Positions 33,228-41,305 of a stretch of DNA of 44,837 nucleotides are shown here, piece by piece; position 1 is the first letter of the stretch; every line of letters begins with the position of its first letter. Origin of the DNA: Treponema sp. (GTDB lineage Bacteria; Spirochaetota; Spirochaetia; Treponematales; Treponemataceae); contig JAILEY010000049.1 in the NCBI GenBank assembly GCA_024687165.1, forward strand, positions 1 through 44,837, written 5' to 3'. The position numbers and the translations under genes were made by a program. The notes beneath the pieces were generated by a model. The model saw only the letters and a program-made list of their open reading frames with translations, did no database searches and was not told the DNA's origin.

Positions 33228-33659
33228 ATGACAATTAATCAGATTTCAATCTTTATAGAAAACAAACCGGAAGCACTTGCAAAATTAACCGGTGTAATTG
33301 CAGAAAACAAAATCAACTTAAAATCACTGAGCATTGCAGATTCAACAGATTTTGGAATCGTAAGAATCATTGTAGATGACAGTGAAAAAGTTTCAAAAAT
33401 CCTTTCTGAAAAAGATTACCTTGTAAAAACAACAGGTGTAATTGCAGTTGCAATCCCAGATGAAGCAGGAAGTCTGAACAAAATTCTTACCGTAATGGCA
33501 AAAAATGGCCGCAACGTTGAATACATGTACGGCTTTACAGGCAAAAAGACAAATACAGCCTGTATGATTATCCGTACAACTGATATTACTGCTGCAGAAA
33601 AAGTTTTATCAGATAACAACATCAGAATGATTTCGCAGGATGGAATCGAAGAATTATAA
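33228..33659 (+). CDS. Tandem ACT-domain regulatory protein
   Basis: 143 residues forming two ACT domains: residues about 2-66 (QISIFIENKPEALAKLTGVI) and about 70-143 (VIAVAIPDEAGSLNKILTVM), each with the beta-alpha-beta-beta-alpha-beta pattern. ACT domains bind amino acids and regulate. It is 28 bp after paaK with AGGAGG upstream and is followed by the terminator, so it is the last gene of the iorAB operon. Similar ACT proteins accompany iorAB-paaK in other anaerobes, consistent with sensing aromatic amino acids; that is inference. Confidence 0.8.
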   Translation: MTINQISIFIENKPEALAKLTGVIAENKINLKSLSIADSTDFGIVRIIVDDSEKVSKILSEKDYLVKTTGVIAVAIPDEAGSLNKILTVMAKNGRNVEYMYGFTGKKTNTACMIIRTTDITAAEKVLSDNNIRMISQDGIEEL

Positions 33660-33667
33660 ATAAAATA

Positions 33668-33704
33668 ACTAAAATCTCCTCAATTCAGGGGAGATTTTAG
33701 TTTC
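33668..33704 (+). terminator. Terminator of the iorAB-paaK-ACT operon, possibly bidirectional
   Basis: ACTAAAATCTCCTC (33668-33681) pairs with GGGGAGATTTTAGT (33688-33701) around a 6-base loop; 14 pairs with one G-U. It is followed by TTT then a C-containing tail. On the minus strand the A-rich sequence before the hairpin gives a T-rich tail, so it could also stop the converging rlu transcript ending at 33777. Confidence 0.75.
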
Positions 33705-33776
33705 TCCTTATATTAGTAGACAGAATATACATTATACAAAGTATTATTTATTACCCAATTACTCGCCTTACACTAA

Positions 33777-34544
33777 TTAAAATTCATGTTCATAAGAAAA
33801 ATCATGCTTTTTTCCTGTCAACGGATCCGTAAAGCTAAGTCTATCCGCATAAAATTCAAAACTATCATTATCCTTTACAGACGGATTATATAATCTGTCA
33901 CCTGCAATCGGCAGTCCAATCCAGGCAAGATGACACCTGACCTGATGACGATAACCTTCCGTAAGAACACATCTTACAGAAACTAAGCTATTTTTGTTAT
34001 CTTTATTAGATTCATTAATAATTTCAACATCTGTAGAATAAATCTTTGAAGAGCATTTTTTTAAGGCTGCACGTCCGGATGATTCAACAACAGGTCGTAC
34101 GGTTGTATTTTTTACGCCAAAAGGACGAAATTTAGAAGAAATAGAACACTTTTTTATACTATTTAATAAATTTTCTAATATAATCTGAGACTTTGGAAAG
34201 CCTTCCATCCGTTCGTTAGCATTTTCAAGACAACATCTTGCAAAATATCCTTTAAAAAATCTACCTAACGACTGTTCATTCTGCAAAAAATCATAAAAAT
34301 CCTGACTTGAAGCTATAAGCAATAGACCTTCCGTATCAGTATCAATTCTATGACAAAGACCACCTTCAATAGCCTTTTTACCCGTAACATTTTTTACTTC
34401 AGGGTACAGATCTGCAACCATTGAAAAAGCACTGATATCACCTTCTTTAAGAGAAGCACTTGGAATTCCTCTGGGTTTTACACAGACAACAAAAGGTTCA
34501 TTATGCGAAGGCTCATGAATAATTCTAATTTTTTCTTCAGCCAT
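33777..34544 (-). CDS. RluA-family pseudouridine synthase, no S4 domain
   Basis: 255 residues from ATG 34544, preceded by AGGTGAT; GTG at 34550, overlapping the preceding stop by 4 bases, is an alternative. The catalytic motif HRIDTDTEGLLL (65-76) is a variant of HRLDxxTSG with Asp68 as nucleophile. VKPRGIPSAS near 22 and the C-terminal EGYRHQVRCHLAWIGLPIAGDRLY are family signatures. It isomerises uridine to pseudouridine in tRNA or rRNA; the target is unknown. There is no S4 domain, in contrast to the upstream paralogue. It is the last gene of the minus-strand run. Confidence 0.82.
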   Translation of the reverse strand: MAEEKIRIIHEPSHNEPFVVCVKPRGIPSASLKEGDISAFSMVADLYPEVKNVTGKKAIEGGLCHRIDTDTEGLLLIASSQDFYDFLQNEQSLGRFFKGYFARCCLENANERMEGFPKSQIILENLLNSIKKCSISSKFRPFGVKNTTVRPVVESSGRAALKKCSSKIYSTDVEIINESNKDNKNSLVSVRCVLTEGYRHQVRCHLAWIGLPIAGDRLYNPSVKDNDSFEFYADRLSFTDPLTGKKHDFSYEHEF

Positions 34545-34546
34545 AA

Positions 34547-35521
34547 TCACCTGTCCAGAATAACCTTACTATAATCTCTATGAAGCTTTTTCATCACTTC
34601 TACAAATCTTACAGGAGTTTTTGTTTTAAAAACTGAATATTCATTTTTTCCAGGAAGCTTTATTTTTAACATACGAGCATTCAACATAAGTGTAGCATTT
34701 GGAAAATTTCTATCTTCTTTTGAATAAAGACTGTCACCTAAAATCGGACAATTTAAATATTTCATGTGTACCCTTATCTGATGAGTTCTCCCCGTAAGAA
34801 TGCGTACTTTCATCAGAGAATATTCTCCATAACACGCAATACAATTATATCTGCTTTCTGCATACTTACCTTCATCTGTGCCAGTAACAGAGCGGAACTT
34901 CTTTCTATTTTTAGGATCACGAATTATCTGAGTTTTTATTGTACCGGATTTAGTATGAGGCCTACCTATACAAATACATATATACTCTTTAATTATTTTT
35001 TTATGATTTCGAAACTGCATCTGAAGATATTCTTCTGCATTACGATTTTTTGCAGTAATAATTATACCGGAAGTATCTTTATCAAGACGATGAACAATTC
35101 CAGGTCTCCGATTCGCAAGAATTTCAGATACTTTTCCATCTTTAATCTCATGAATACTCTTCTGTCCCCAATGATATAAAAGGGCATTTACAAGTGTACC
35201 ACTCCAGTTTCCGGCTGCAGGATGAGTAACCATCCCCTGCTTCTTATTTACAACACAAACATTTTCATCTTCATAAATAATATCAAGTGGAATATTTTCA
35301 GGTTCAATATCATCAGGAACGCTATCTTCCCAGTCTATATCTATCTGTTCACCAGCTTTAACTTTATAAGAAATCTTCTGCTTTTTCCCGTTTATAAAAA
35401 TATTAACAATACCACTTTTAAGCTTACTTCGATTCATACCATTTGGAGCATTTGAAATAAACTTATCAAGGCGTTCTCCCGCAGTATAATCATCTGGAAC
35501 TTTTATACTGAAATACGGCAT
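34547..35521 (-). CDS. RluD-type pseudouridine synthase
   Basis: 324 residues. An S4 RNA-binding domain is at about 14-65 (ERLDKFISNAPNGMNRSKLKSG), and the catalytic core has IVHRLDKDTSGIII with Asp147 as nucleophile. The C-terminal RTHQIRVHMKYLNCPILGDSLY completes the RluA family set. RluD makes pseudouridines in helix 69 of 23S rRNA; assignment to RluD rather than RluC or RluB-like rests on the S4 plus catalytic domain order only. The ATG follows directly on the stop codon of the upstream gene (TAAATG), indicating coupling. Confidence 0.88.
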   Translation of the reverse strand: MPYFSIKVPDDYTAGERLDKFISNAPNGMNRSKLKSGIVNIFINGKKQKISYKVKAGEQIDIDWEDSVPDDIEPENIPLDIIYEDENVCVVNKKQGMVTHPAAGNWSGTLVNALLYHWGQKSIHEIKDGKVSEILANRRPGIVHRLDKDTSGIIITAKNRNAEEYLQMQFRNHKKIIKEYICICIGRPHTKSGTIKTQIIRDPKNRKKFRSVTGTDEGKYAESRYNCIACYGEYSLMKVRILTGRTHQIRVHMKYLNCPILGDSLYSKEDRNFPNATLMLNARMLKIKLPGKNEYSVFKTKTPVRFVEVMKKLHRDYSKVILDR

Positions 35522-36004
35522 TTACTTTTCCTTCCCGGAATCTGATTCTGAACTGTTCTGTTGATTTTTAAAAGGAATTACAACAATCTGCCCTTTTCCC
35601 GAAAGTATTCTCGCCTCTTCTTTCGCAGCCTTCCGTCTTTTTACAAAATTAATTATAAAATCCGTTAACCCTATGCCAGCACCAATTCCAAAACTAACCG
35701 CAAGAATTTTTTTCTGCTCACTTTTTGAAAATCCATCATCAGTATTTGAAGATGCAAAAGGATTTACAAATTTTGATGATTTTCCGGAAGCATATTTATA
35801 CAAACCGTAAACTAAAGAAACATCAAGCATTACAAATGGAACTGAACCAAGTGAAATTATCTCAAACCTGCCGGCATCTCTTAACCATTGAGGGAATTCT
35901 GTCTTTTCATAAGGCTCAGGCTCTGTGGATTCATCACAAAATGCACAAAACGGTTCAAAAGCGAGAAAAAAAACACTCAAAAAAAGACTGATTATTTTTT
36001 TCAT
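35522..36004 (-). CDS. Small exported membrane protein of unknown function
   Basis: 160 residues. A signal peptide or N-terminal membrane segment is present (MKKIISLFLSVFFLAFEPFCAF, about 1-23). Two hydrophobic segments follow, about 48-68 (IISLGSVPFVMLDVSLVYGLY) and about 101-121 (ILAVSFGIGAGIGLTDFIINF), and the end is basic, then polar. The form suggests an outer-surface or membrane-embedded protein of treponemes, but I recognise no family with certainty. It sits between yggS (3-base gap) and the RluD-type gene, and stop and next start touch, so it is cotranscribed. Its function is unknown. Confidence 0.6.
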   Translation of the reverse strand: MKKIISLFLSVFFLAFEPFCAFCDESTEPEPYEKTEFPQWLRDAGRFEIISLGSVPFVMLDVSLVYGLYKYASGKSSKFVNPFASSNTDDGFSKSEQKKILAVSFGIGAGIGLTDFIINFVKRRKAAKEEARILSGKGQIVVIPFKNQQNSSESDSGKEK

Positions 36005-36007
36005 CTT

Positions 36008-36751
36008 TTATTTTGAATAATCCCTCTCACCAAAAATTGCAGTGCCGACTCGAACAATTGAACTTCCCTCTTCAATTGCAATCTGAAAATCACCGCTCAT
36101 TCCCATACTCAATTCATTTATTGCAAGAGACGGAAATTCTGCATTAAGTTTTTCCCTAAGCTTTCTTAATTTAATAAAAGAAGCCCTGATTAAACTTTCA
36201 TCATCTGTAAAAGGAGCCATTGTCATAAGACCTACAGGACAAACATGAGGATATTTTCCAGCAGCACAATCTTCTGCACTTTTCAAAAGTAAATCTTCAG
36301 TTTCAAAACCGCACTTACTGTCTTCTCCTGTATGAAGCTCAAAGAACACATTCATTTTTTTATCAAGCTTTGCACACTGCTTTTCTATCTCAGCAAGGAT
36401 TTCTGCACGATCAACCGACTGAATACAGGAAGCAATTTCGCATGCTTTTTTAACTTTATTTGACTGAAGAGAGCCGATAATATGCAATTCAGGTTTAATT
36501 TGTATACTTTTTTGTACATCTTCAGAATAAATCTCACTAAATTTTGAATATGCTTCTTGAACTCTGTTCTCTCCAAAAAGTTTCTGCCCTGCATCAACAG
36601 CAGCAAGCACATCTTCCATCGGATGAAATTTTGAAACTGCACAAAGACGTACACTTCCCGCTTCACGTCCGCTTTTCTTTTCTGCTTCAAAAATTTTATT
36701 TTTTACAAGTTCAATATTTTCTTTGATTTGATCTTTTGTCATATCGTTCAC
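36008..36751 (-). CDS. yggS: YggS family PLP homeostasis protein
   Basis: 247 residues. LCAVSKFHPMEDVLAAVDAG contains the PLP lysine (Lys41), followed by FGENRVQEAYSKF, LHIIGSLQSNKVKKAC and LSMGMSGDFQIAIEEGSSIVRVGTAIFG, all family signatures. The protein is a single-domain fold-III PLP carrier that affects amino- and keto-acid balance; it has no known catalytic reaction. The start is GTG 36751, overlapping the rsmA stop by 4 bases; ATG at 36742 is the alternative and neither has a clear ribosome binding site. Confidence 0.92.
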   Translation of the reverse strand: MNDMTKDQIKENIELVKNKIFEAEKKSGREAGSVRLCAVSKFHPMEDVLAAVDAGQKLFGENRVQEAYSKFSEIYSEDVQKSIQIKPELHIIGSLQSNKVKKACEIASCIQSVDRAEILAEIEKQCAKLDKKMNVFFELHTGEDSKCGFETEDLLLKSAEDCAAGKYPHVCPVGLMTMAPFTDDESLIRASFIKLRKLREKLNAEFPSLAINELSMGMSGDFQIAIEEGSSIVRVGTAIFGERDYSK

Positions 36752-37614
36752 ATTTTAACAGATGTAAGAATATTACTCAACGCAACAAAATCATTGACAG
36801 AAAGATTTTCAGCACGTTCACTCTTACAGATACCGGCTCTTTCAAAAAATTCATCAATGGAAACAGAAGGCGGAAGAATTGATTTAATATTATTTGCAAC
36901 AGTTTTTCTTCTTGCACTGAACAATGAGTGAACAAGCTTTACAAAATCAGAAGGATTCTTACAGTCAAACTGATTTTCTCTTTTAGTCATTACGACAGAC
37001 TGAGAAGCTACATTTGGACGAGGCCAGAAATTTCCTGCAGCAAGTTCAATTCCACTTTTAACGTCATATGCAAACTGACATAACACACTGAATGCAGAAT
37101 AATTTTCAGTTCCTGCTTTTGCAACGATTCTTTGAGTAACTTCTTTCTGCACAGTAAAAACACAGCGATCAAAAAAAACGCCATCAGTAATAGTATCTGC
37201 AATAAAAGTTGCTGCAATATTATACGGTAAATTTCCAAAAAGCTTTGAAGGCTTCTTTTCAAGAGAATCAAATTCGTTCTTCCAGTTTTTAAGAACGTCA
37301 CCTTCAATAATTTTGAACTTTCCAGTTTTTTCATTTCCAACAAAAAACTGATGAAGTAAATTTATAAAACCCCTATCAATTTCAAAAACACTTACCTTTG
37401 CTCCACGATTCATGATTTCTTCAGTCATACACCCAAGACCAGGACCAACTTCCCAAACTAATTCATCCTGAACAAGCTGAAGAGAGTCAATAATTTTTTT
37501 TCTGGCATCTCCATTAACCATAAAGTTCTGCCCGAATTTTTTCTGCATAGCAAGTCCGTTTGCTTCAAGAAAATTTTTCAATTCAACAGGAGAATTATAA
37601 TCAGGATGGTTCAT
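36748..37614 (-). CDS. rsmA: 16S rRNA dimethyladenosine transferase
   Basis: 288 residues, normal length. Signatures are KKFGQNFMVNGDARKKI near the start, the SAM-binding loop EVGPGLGCMTEE (55-66), FEIDRGF, and the catalytic NLPYNIA (128-134). It dimethylates two adjacent adenines at the 3' end of 16S rRNA. The ribosome binding site GAGGTGA, 5 bases from the ATG, contains the stop codon of comEC, leaving only 3 bases between the genes. It overlaps yggS by 4 bases. Confidence 0.95.
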   Translation of the reverse strand: MNHPDYNSPVELKNFLEANGLAMQKKFGQNFMVNGDARKKIIDSLQLVQDELVWEVGPGLGCMTEEIMNRGAKVSVFEIDRGFINLLHQFFVGNEKTGKFKIIEGDVLKNWKNEFDSLEKKPSKLFGNLPYNIAATFIADTITDGVFFDRCVFTVQKEVTQRIVAKAGTENYSAFSVLCQFAYDVKSGIELAAGNFWPRPNVASQSVVMTKRENQFDCKNPSDFVKLVHSLFSARRKTVANNIKSILPPSVSIDEFFERAGICKSERAENLSVNDFVALSNILTSVKM

Positions 37615-37617
37615 ATA

Positions 37618-38889
37618 TCACCTCAATTTTAAAAAGGGAAATTTAGAAAATACTCCGGCCACAAAAATTATCACCAGGTAAAGCAAAGTTAAAACAGCGC
37701 CGAATAATCCCTGAAGACAAGGTACTATAAAACTGCAGATTATTGCAACTATACTGAATGCAAAAAAAATACTTACAAGCGGAGAAACAACAGAAGATGC
37801 AATTATTCCAACAGGTGTTATCTGCCCAAAAAGAACAGCGGATACAGGAGCCGTAAAAAGTTGAGCACCAGTACTAGCTCCTAGAGAAGAAGAAATTTTT
37901 TGAGGAAAAATACGGATATACAAAGATGAGAAAAAATCCCCGACAACAAGAATTCCTGCAAGAGCAACATAGGAAAGCATAAAGGCAGCTTCATAAATTT
38001 CATCAGGAGAAATACAGCAATGAAGAATAAATGTTCCGCACAATACAAAGAGAAGATTAATTTTTGAACAAAAAACAAATGATGCAGCAAGACTTATAAA
38101 AGCAAAAATCAGAGCCCTGAACAATGACGGAGAAAGTCCTGCAAACCAGACAAAGAAGAGAATCCCCAGAACCTTAAGCCAGAATGAATATCGTTTTCCA
38201 AGAAATTTTTCACCGCTTCCACCAATCAATCCTGCAAAAAAAGATAGATGCATTCCGCTTAATGCAAGAATATGTGAAAGACCTGCAAGCCGAAATTTCT
38301 CTCCTACACCGTCTTCCGTATATTCTTTGGAACCTGATAAAAGTGCAAGAATAAAACCTCCAGCCGCTCCCCAGGAATACATCAGCCTCTTAAATGCAAG
38401 ACGACAGACAGCGCGTAAATGACTAATTTTTTTCGCAAAAGATTTTTCGGCACTCACAGAATATGCACTTTCTGCAATGAAGCATCCAGTTTTTTCAGAC
38501 CAGTATCCGCAAAGGCCAACTGATTCACCAGTCTCAAAGAGAATGCCCTTTCCATAAGCAGAAAAAAGCTTTCCTGGATAAAGAGACTCAACAATCCTGC
38601 ATGGAACAAGAACTCGAATCACGCCTTCAGCATTTCCTGTAACTGAAAAAGATTTAAACCTACCGCTGGATTTATTCAAAGAAATTTTCATTGAATAAAA
38701 TTTTTTACTTGAGGTAATAACAGGATTTGAATAAACACATCCTTCAATCCCGGAAAGATTTTTAACAGAAATAACAGATTTGTACGGATGAGGATTTACC
38801 GGATAAAAAAATCCCGCATAGAACAATATGCTCAAAATGCAGGATGCCAATACTACGGGTTTAGATAACTTGCTGAAAAAATCTACCAC
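37618..38889 (-). CDS. ComEC/Rec2-type membrane protein, core domain only
   Basis: 423 residues, against about 700-800 for full ComEC. An N-terminal membrane segment (about 12-30) leads to an extracytoplasmic domain (DUF4131-like, about 35-150) and then the competence membrane domain with FILALLSGSKEYTE near 182 and FRLAGLSHILALSGMHLSFFAGL at about 200, the classic ComEC core signature. Eight to ten hydrophobic segments follow. The C-terminal metallo-beta-lactamase domain of full ComEC is missing, and the protein ends in sequence KFPFLKLR at a stop codon. It starts with GTG at 38889 and overlaps the upstream gene by 7 bases. Whether it moves DNA is unknown. Confidence 0.82.
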   Translation of the reverse strand: MVDFFSKLSKPVVLASCILSILFYAGFFYPVNPHPYKSVISVKNLSGIEGCVYSNPVITSSKKFYSMKISLNKSSGRFKSFSVTGNAEGVIRVLVPCRIVESLYPGKLFSAYGKGILFETGESVGLCGYWSEKTGCFIAESAYSVSAEKSFAKKISHLRAVCRLAFKRLMYSWGAAGGFILALLSGSKEYTEDGVGEKFRLAGLSHILALSGMHLSFFAGLIGGSGEKFLGKRYSFWLKVLGILFFVWFAGLSPSLFRALIFAFISLAASFVFCSKINLLFVLCGTFILHCCISPDEIYEAAFMLSYVALAGILVVGDFFSSLYIRIFPQKISSSLGASTGAQLFTAPVSAVLFGQITPVGIIASSVVSPLVSIFFAFSIVAIICSFIVPCLQGLFGAVLTLLYLVIIFVAGVFSKFPFLKLR

Positions 38890-40034
38890 TTAAGTTTTGC
38901 AAGGGCAGTTCTGGCAGCTGCAGTTACCTCCTCCGGATAATTTAAATAAGTTACAGAAAGCAGGTAATCAAATGCCGCCTTGTCGCCCAAATCTCCTAAA
39001 GAATTGATTACAGAAAGCACAACGACTTCGACAGGGGCGTTATTTTCTTCTGCAAGCTTGTTAAGGAGATCAAGGTAAGCTGAGAGAACCTGACCAGTCT
39101 CTTCAGAAGCAACAGAAGCGATGTTCGTAATCACTGTTGAAAACTGTTCTCCGGTTATAAGTGAATTTTCATATTCAGCTCTTGCAACACTAAAAAAACT
39201 TGTAGCCAAAGTTGAAGCACGAGTCCATTTTGTGTCAGCAATAATCTGCAGAGAATTCATCTGGAGTTCAATTTCTGCATGAGTAATTTTTTTAACATCA
39301 ACGTCCTTATTATATATAACCGAAGACAATGCATTTTCTGCAACTTCGCCACAAATTTTTTTAGAAATTTTTGAATTTGAATTTATTCTATTCAAAATTA
39401 AAACTCTTTTTTCAACCGGCACTGATGAAAGAATCTGAAGAAGTTCTGTTTCATGACGCTCAACCATCGGTCCGTACGCATTTCCCAAAATTTCAGAATA
39501 TGTCGGCCACACGTCAAGAATATCAGCAATAAAAAGAAGATTAAAAGATTTTGAATTTCCATTTGCCCCAAGAAACAAAATCGAATTCAAAAGAGTTTCA
39601 TCCATTGCAACATTTGACTGCATCTGTGAATTAAAATAATTATTCACAAGCATTACGTTTCCAGAATTTGGAAATACAGAAAAAGCATTTAGCAAAGCAA
39701 GTCTGATTTTTTCAGATTTAAATGTAGAAAAAAGAACCTCAAGTTTCTGTGAAAGCTCCGGCCTAATTCTCTTTGTCTTATCAAGCGAAAGTGATTCTAT
39801 GGATTTTTCAACAAGAAGATTCAACTCTTCATCATCACCAAGAAGTTCCTGAGAAGCAAGAGCAAAATCAATTCCTTTTTCTGCAAGAGATGTATTACCT
39901 TTTGCTGCTGACATTTCAACAGCTTCAATTTTATCCTGAATATTACCTTTTACAAATTTTGCATCATAATTTTCTTCAGCAAACATCTGTGAGAAAAAAC
40001 AAAAACTAAAAATAAGTCCTGCTAACTTTTTCAT
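38883..40034 (-). CDS. Exported alpha-helical (HEAT-like) protein
   Basis: 383 residues from ATG 40034. An upstream ATG at 40043 would sit inside the -10 box and is rejected. A signal peptide is clear (MKKLAGLIFSFCFFSQMFA, about 1-19). The rest is nearly all alpha-helical, with repeated helix pairs such as KIRLALLNAFSVFPNSGNVMLVNNYF and AFDYLLSVTYLNYPEEVTAAARTALAKL, resembling HEAT or ARM repeats; this is inference from pattern. The final AARTALAKLKW is a typical HEAT end. The protein is likely periplasmic and a binding scaffold. A good promoter sits just before the start with almost no leader. It overlaps comEC by 7 bases and follows the PilZ gene. Confidence 0.68.
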   Translation of the reverse strand: MKKLAGLIFSFCFFSQMFAEENYDAKFVKGNIQDKIEAVEMSAAKGNTSLAEKGIDFALASQELLGDDEELNLLVEKSIESLSLDKTKRIRPELSQKLEVLFSTFKSEKIRLALLNAFSVFPNSGNVMLVNNYFNSQMQSNVAMDETLLNSILFLGANGNSKSFNLLFIADILDVWPTYSEILGNAYGPMVERHETELLQILSSVPVEKRVLILNRINSNSKISKKICGEVAENALSSVIYNKDVDVKKITHAEIELQMNSLQIIADTKWTRASTLATSFFSVARAEYENSLITGEQFSTVITNIASVASEETGQVLSAYLDLLNKLAEENNAPVEVVVLSVINSLGDLGDKAAFDYLLSVTYLNYPEEVTAAARTALAKLKW

Positions 40035-40041
40035 AAGCACC

Positions 40042-40070
40042 ATTATACAGGCTTTTTATGATTCTGGCAA
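40042..40070 (-). promoter_or_regulatory. Sigma-70-type promoter giving a near-leaderless message
   Basis: Minus strand: TTGCCA (40070-40065), 17-base spacer, TATAAT (40047-40042). The -35 is within the last codons of the PilZ gene. Transcription would begin about 7 bases after the -10, at or within a base or two of the ATG at 40034. No ribosome binding site precedes the ATG. Confidence 0.6.
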
Positions 40071-41252
40071 TTCTGGAACACTTTCAGTGCCATCAGGCTT
40101 TACTGCCGGCTGTTCCATTGATGAAAGCGTTACTTCAACCGCAGACGGCTCAGCTAAAGGTTCAAGTGATGTTTCTCCCTGGGTTTCTTCCTCTTCAAGC
40201 TTATTCTGTTCCTCCGCCTGAACCATTGCATCATGAACTTCCTGCTCTTCCTGAGGAATAATGTTATATACGTAACTTAAAACTTTATTCTTCATTCCAG
40301 AATCAATGTGAGTACATTCAAAATGAATTCTTGATTGATTCAATGCAGCATTAAATTCAACTCCACGAATTACACCGAACATAACAATAAGGGCTTCATT
40401 AATCTGGAACTGAATTTTTATCTGAACATTCGGAACAGCTTTTCCACCGACACGAATCATTGCGCCATCCTCACTGATGTCTTCAAGGAGACACTTATAT
40501 CCGTCTTCAGTTTCGATTTTTTCGTAATCAACGCCTTCTTCCCCTATCATATAAAGCTGGGCATTGATTTCACAGGCACATCTTATCGACTGTCTTTTCT
40601 GTGTTCTTATAAGATTAAAACTGTGTTTAAGATAAAGTGCATTATCACTTCTGAACACGCCACTTGAGAAAACTTCAGTATCAAAAGAATAACCGGCATC
40701 TCCTTTTCTCCAGAAGTATACCGATACAGTTTTTCCAACCCATTCTTCAGGCTTAAGATAATCAACTCTTCCTGTTTTTTTATTCTGCTGCATTGGAAGT
40801 GCAATTACAAATTCACGGCCATTGTTTAAAACTCTGGAAATAAAAACACCCTTTCCCTTGTAGATAATACTAAGCTTCTGACCTTCATCAACAGCTTTTG
40901 TACTTTCAAGACCTCGCTTTTTATCAGCATCAAGGGCAACTCTTGTCTTAAATTTATAAAGCTTTTCAAGGAACTGCTGTACTTTAAATGATTCAAAATT
41001 ATCTTCTTCTTTAGCATTCGCAATATAATACGCAATACACTGATTTACCGAATTTTCAGAAACGAACAGAGAAAGAGGATCCTCCAATTCACACATTGCT
41101 GCAAGTTTCCAAAGTGAAGAAATCTCCTCGTATTTAAAACCGTAATCCATTCCACGTGCAAAAAAATCAATCTTATCTTTATAGATATGATATAAACGAG
41201 AAAGTAAAACAGCAAATGCAAAAACCACTAATATTGAAATTGCTAAAGGCAA
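40056..41252 (-). CDS. PilZ-domain c-di-GMP receptor protein
   Basis: 398 residues. A membrane segment at about 3-22 anchors it. Residues about 30-180 form a charged domain resembling the YcgR-N type. The PilZ domain has RQSIR (R220-x3-R224) and the second motif DISEDG (D258, S260, G263), both needed for c-di-GMP binding. The C-terminal 70 residues are Glu/Pro-rich and probably disordered. The start is TTG 41252; AAGGGG 6 bases before it and the absence of any nearby ATG make this start well supported. The function is probably c-di-GMP signalling, likely in motility; the target is unknown. It leads the eight-gene minus-strand run that ends at 33777. Confidence 0.85.
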   Translation of the reverse strand: MPLAISILVVFAFAVLLSRLYHIYKDKIDFFARGMDYGFKYEEISSLWKLAAMCELEDPLSLFVSENSVNQCIAYYIANAKEEDNFESFKVQQFLEKLYKFKTRVALDADKKRGLESTKAVDEGQKLSIIYKGKGVFISRVLNNGREFVIALPMQQNKKTGRVDYLKPEEWVGKTVSVYFWRKGDAGYSFDTEVFSSGVFRSDNALYLKHSFNLIRTQKRQSIRCACEINAQLYMIGEEGVDYEKIETEDGYKCLLEDISEDGAMIRVGGKAVPNVQIKIQFQINEALIVMFGVIRGVEFNAALNQSRIHFECTHIDSGMKNKVLSYVYNIIPQEEQEVHDAMVQAEEQNKLEEEETQGETSLEPLAEPSAVEVTLSSMEQPAVKPDGTESVPELPES

Positions 41253-41262
41253 ATCTAACCCC

Positions 41263-41292
41263 TTGTATGCACATCACATACTACTCTATAAT
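41263..41292 (+). promoter_or_regulatory. Sigma-70-type promoter of the CPBP protease gene
   Basis: TTGTAT (41263-41268), 18-base spacer, TATAAT (41287-41292). Start of transcription is expected near 41299, only about 7 bases before ATG 41306, and no ribosome binding site precedes the ATG. On the other strand a TATTAT (41293-41288) overlaps it and may serve the PilZ gene. Confidence 0.6.
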
Positions 41293-41305
41293 ATCGACTT
41301 GATAA

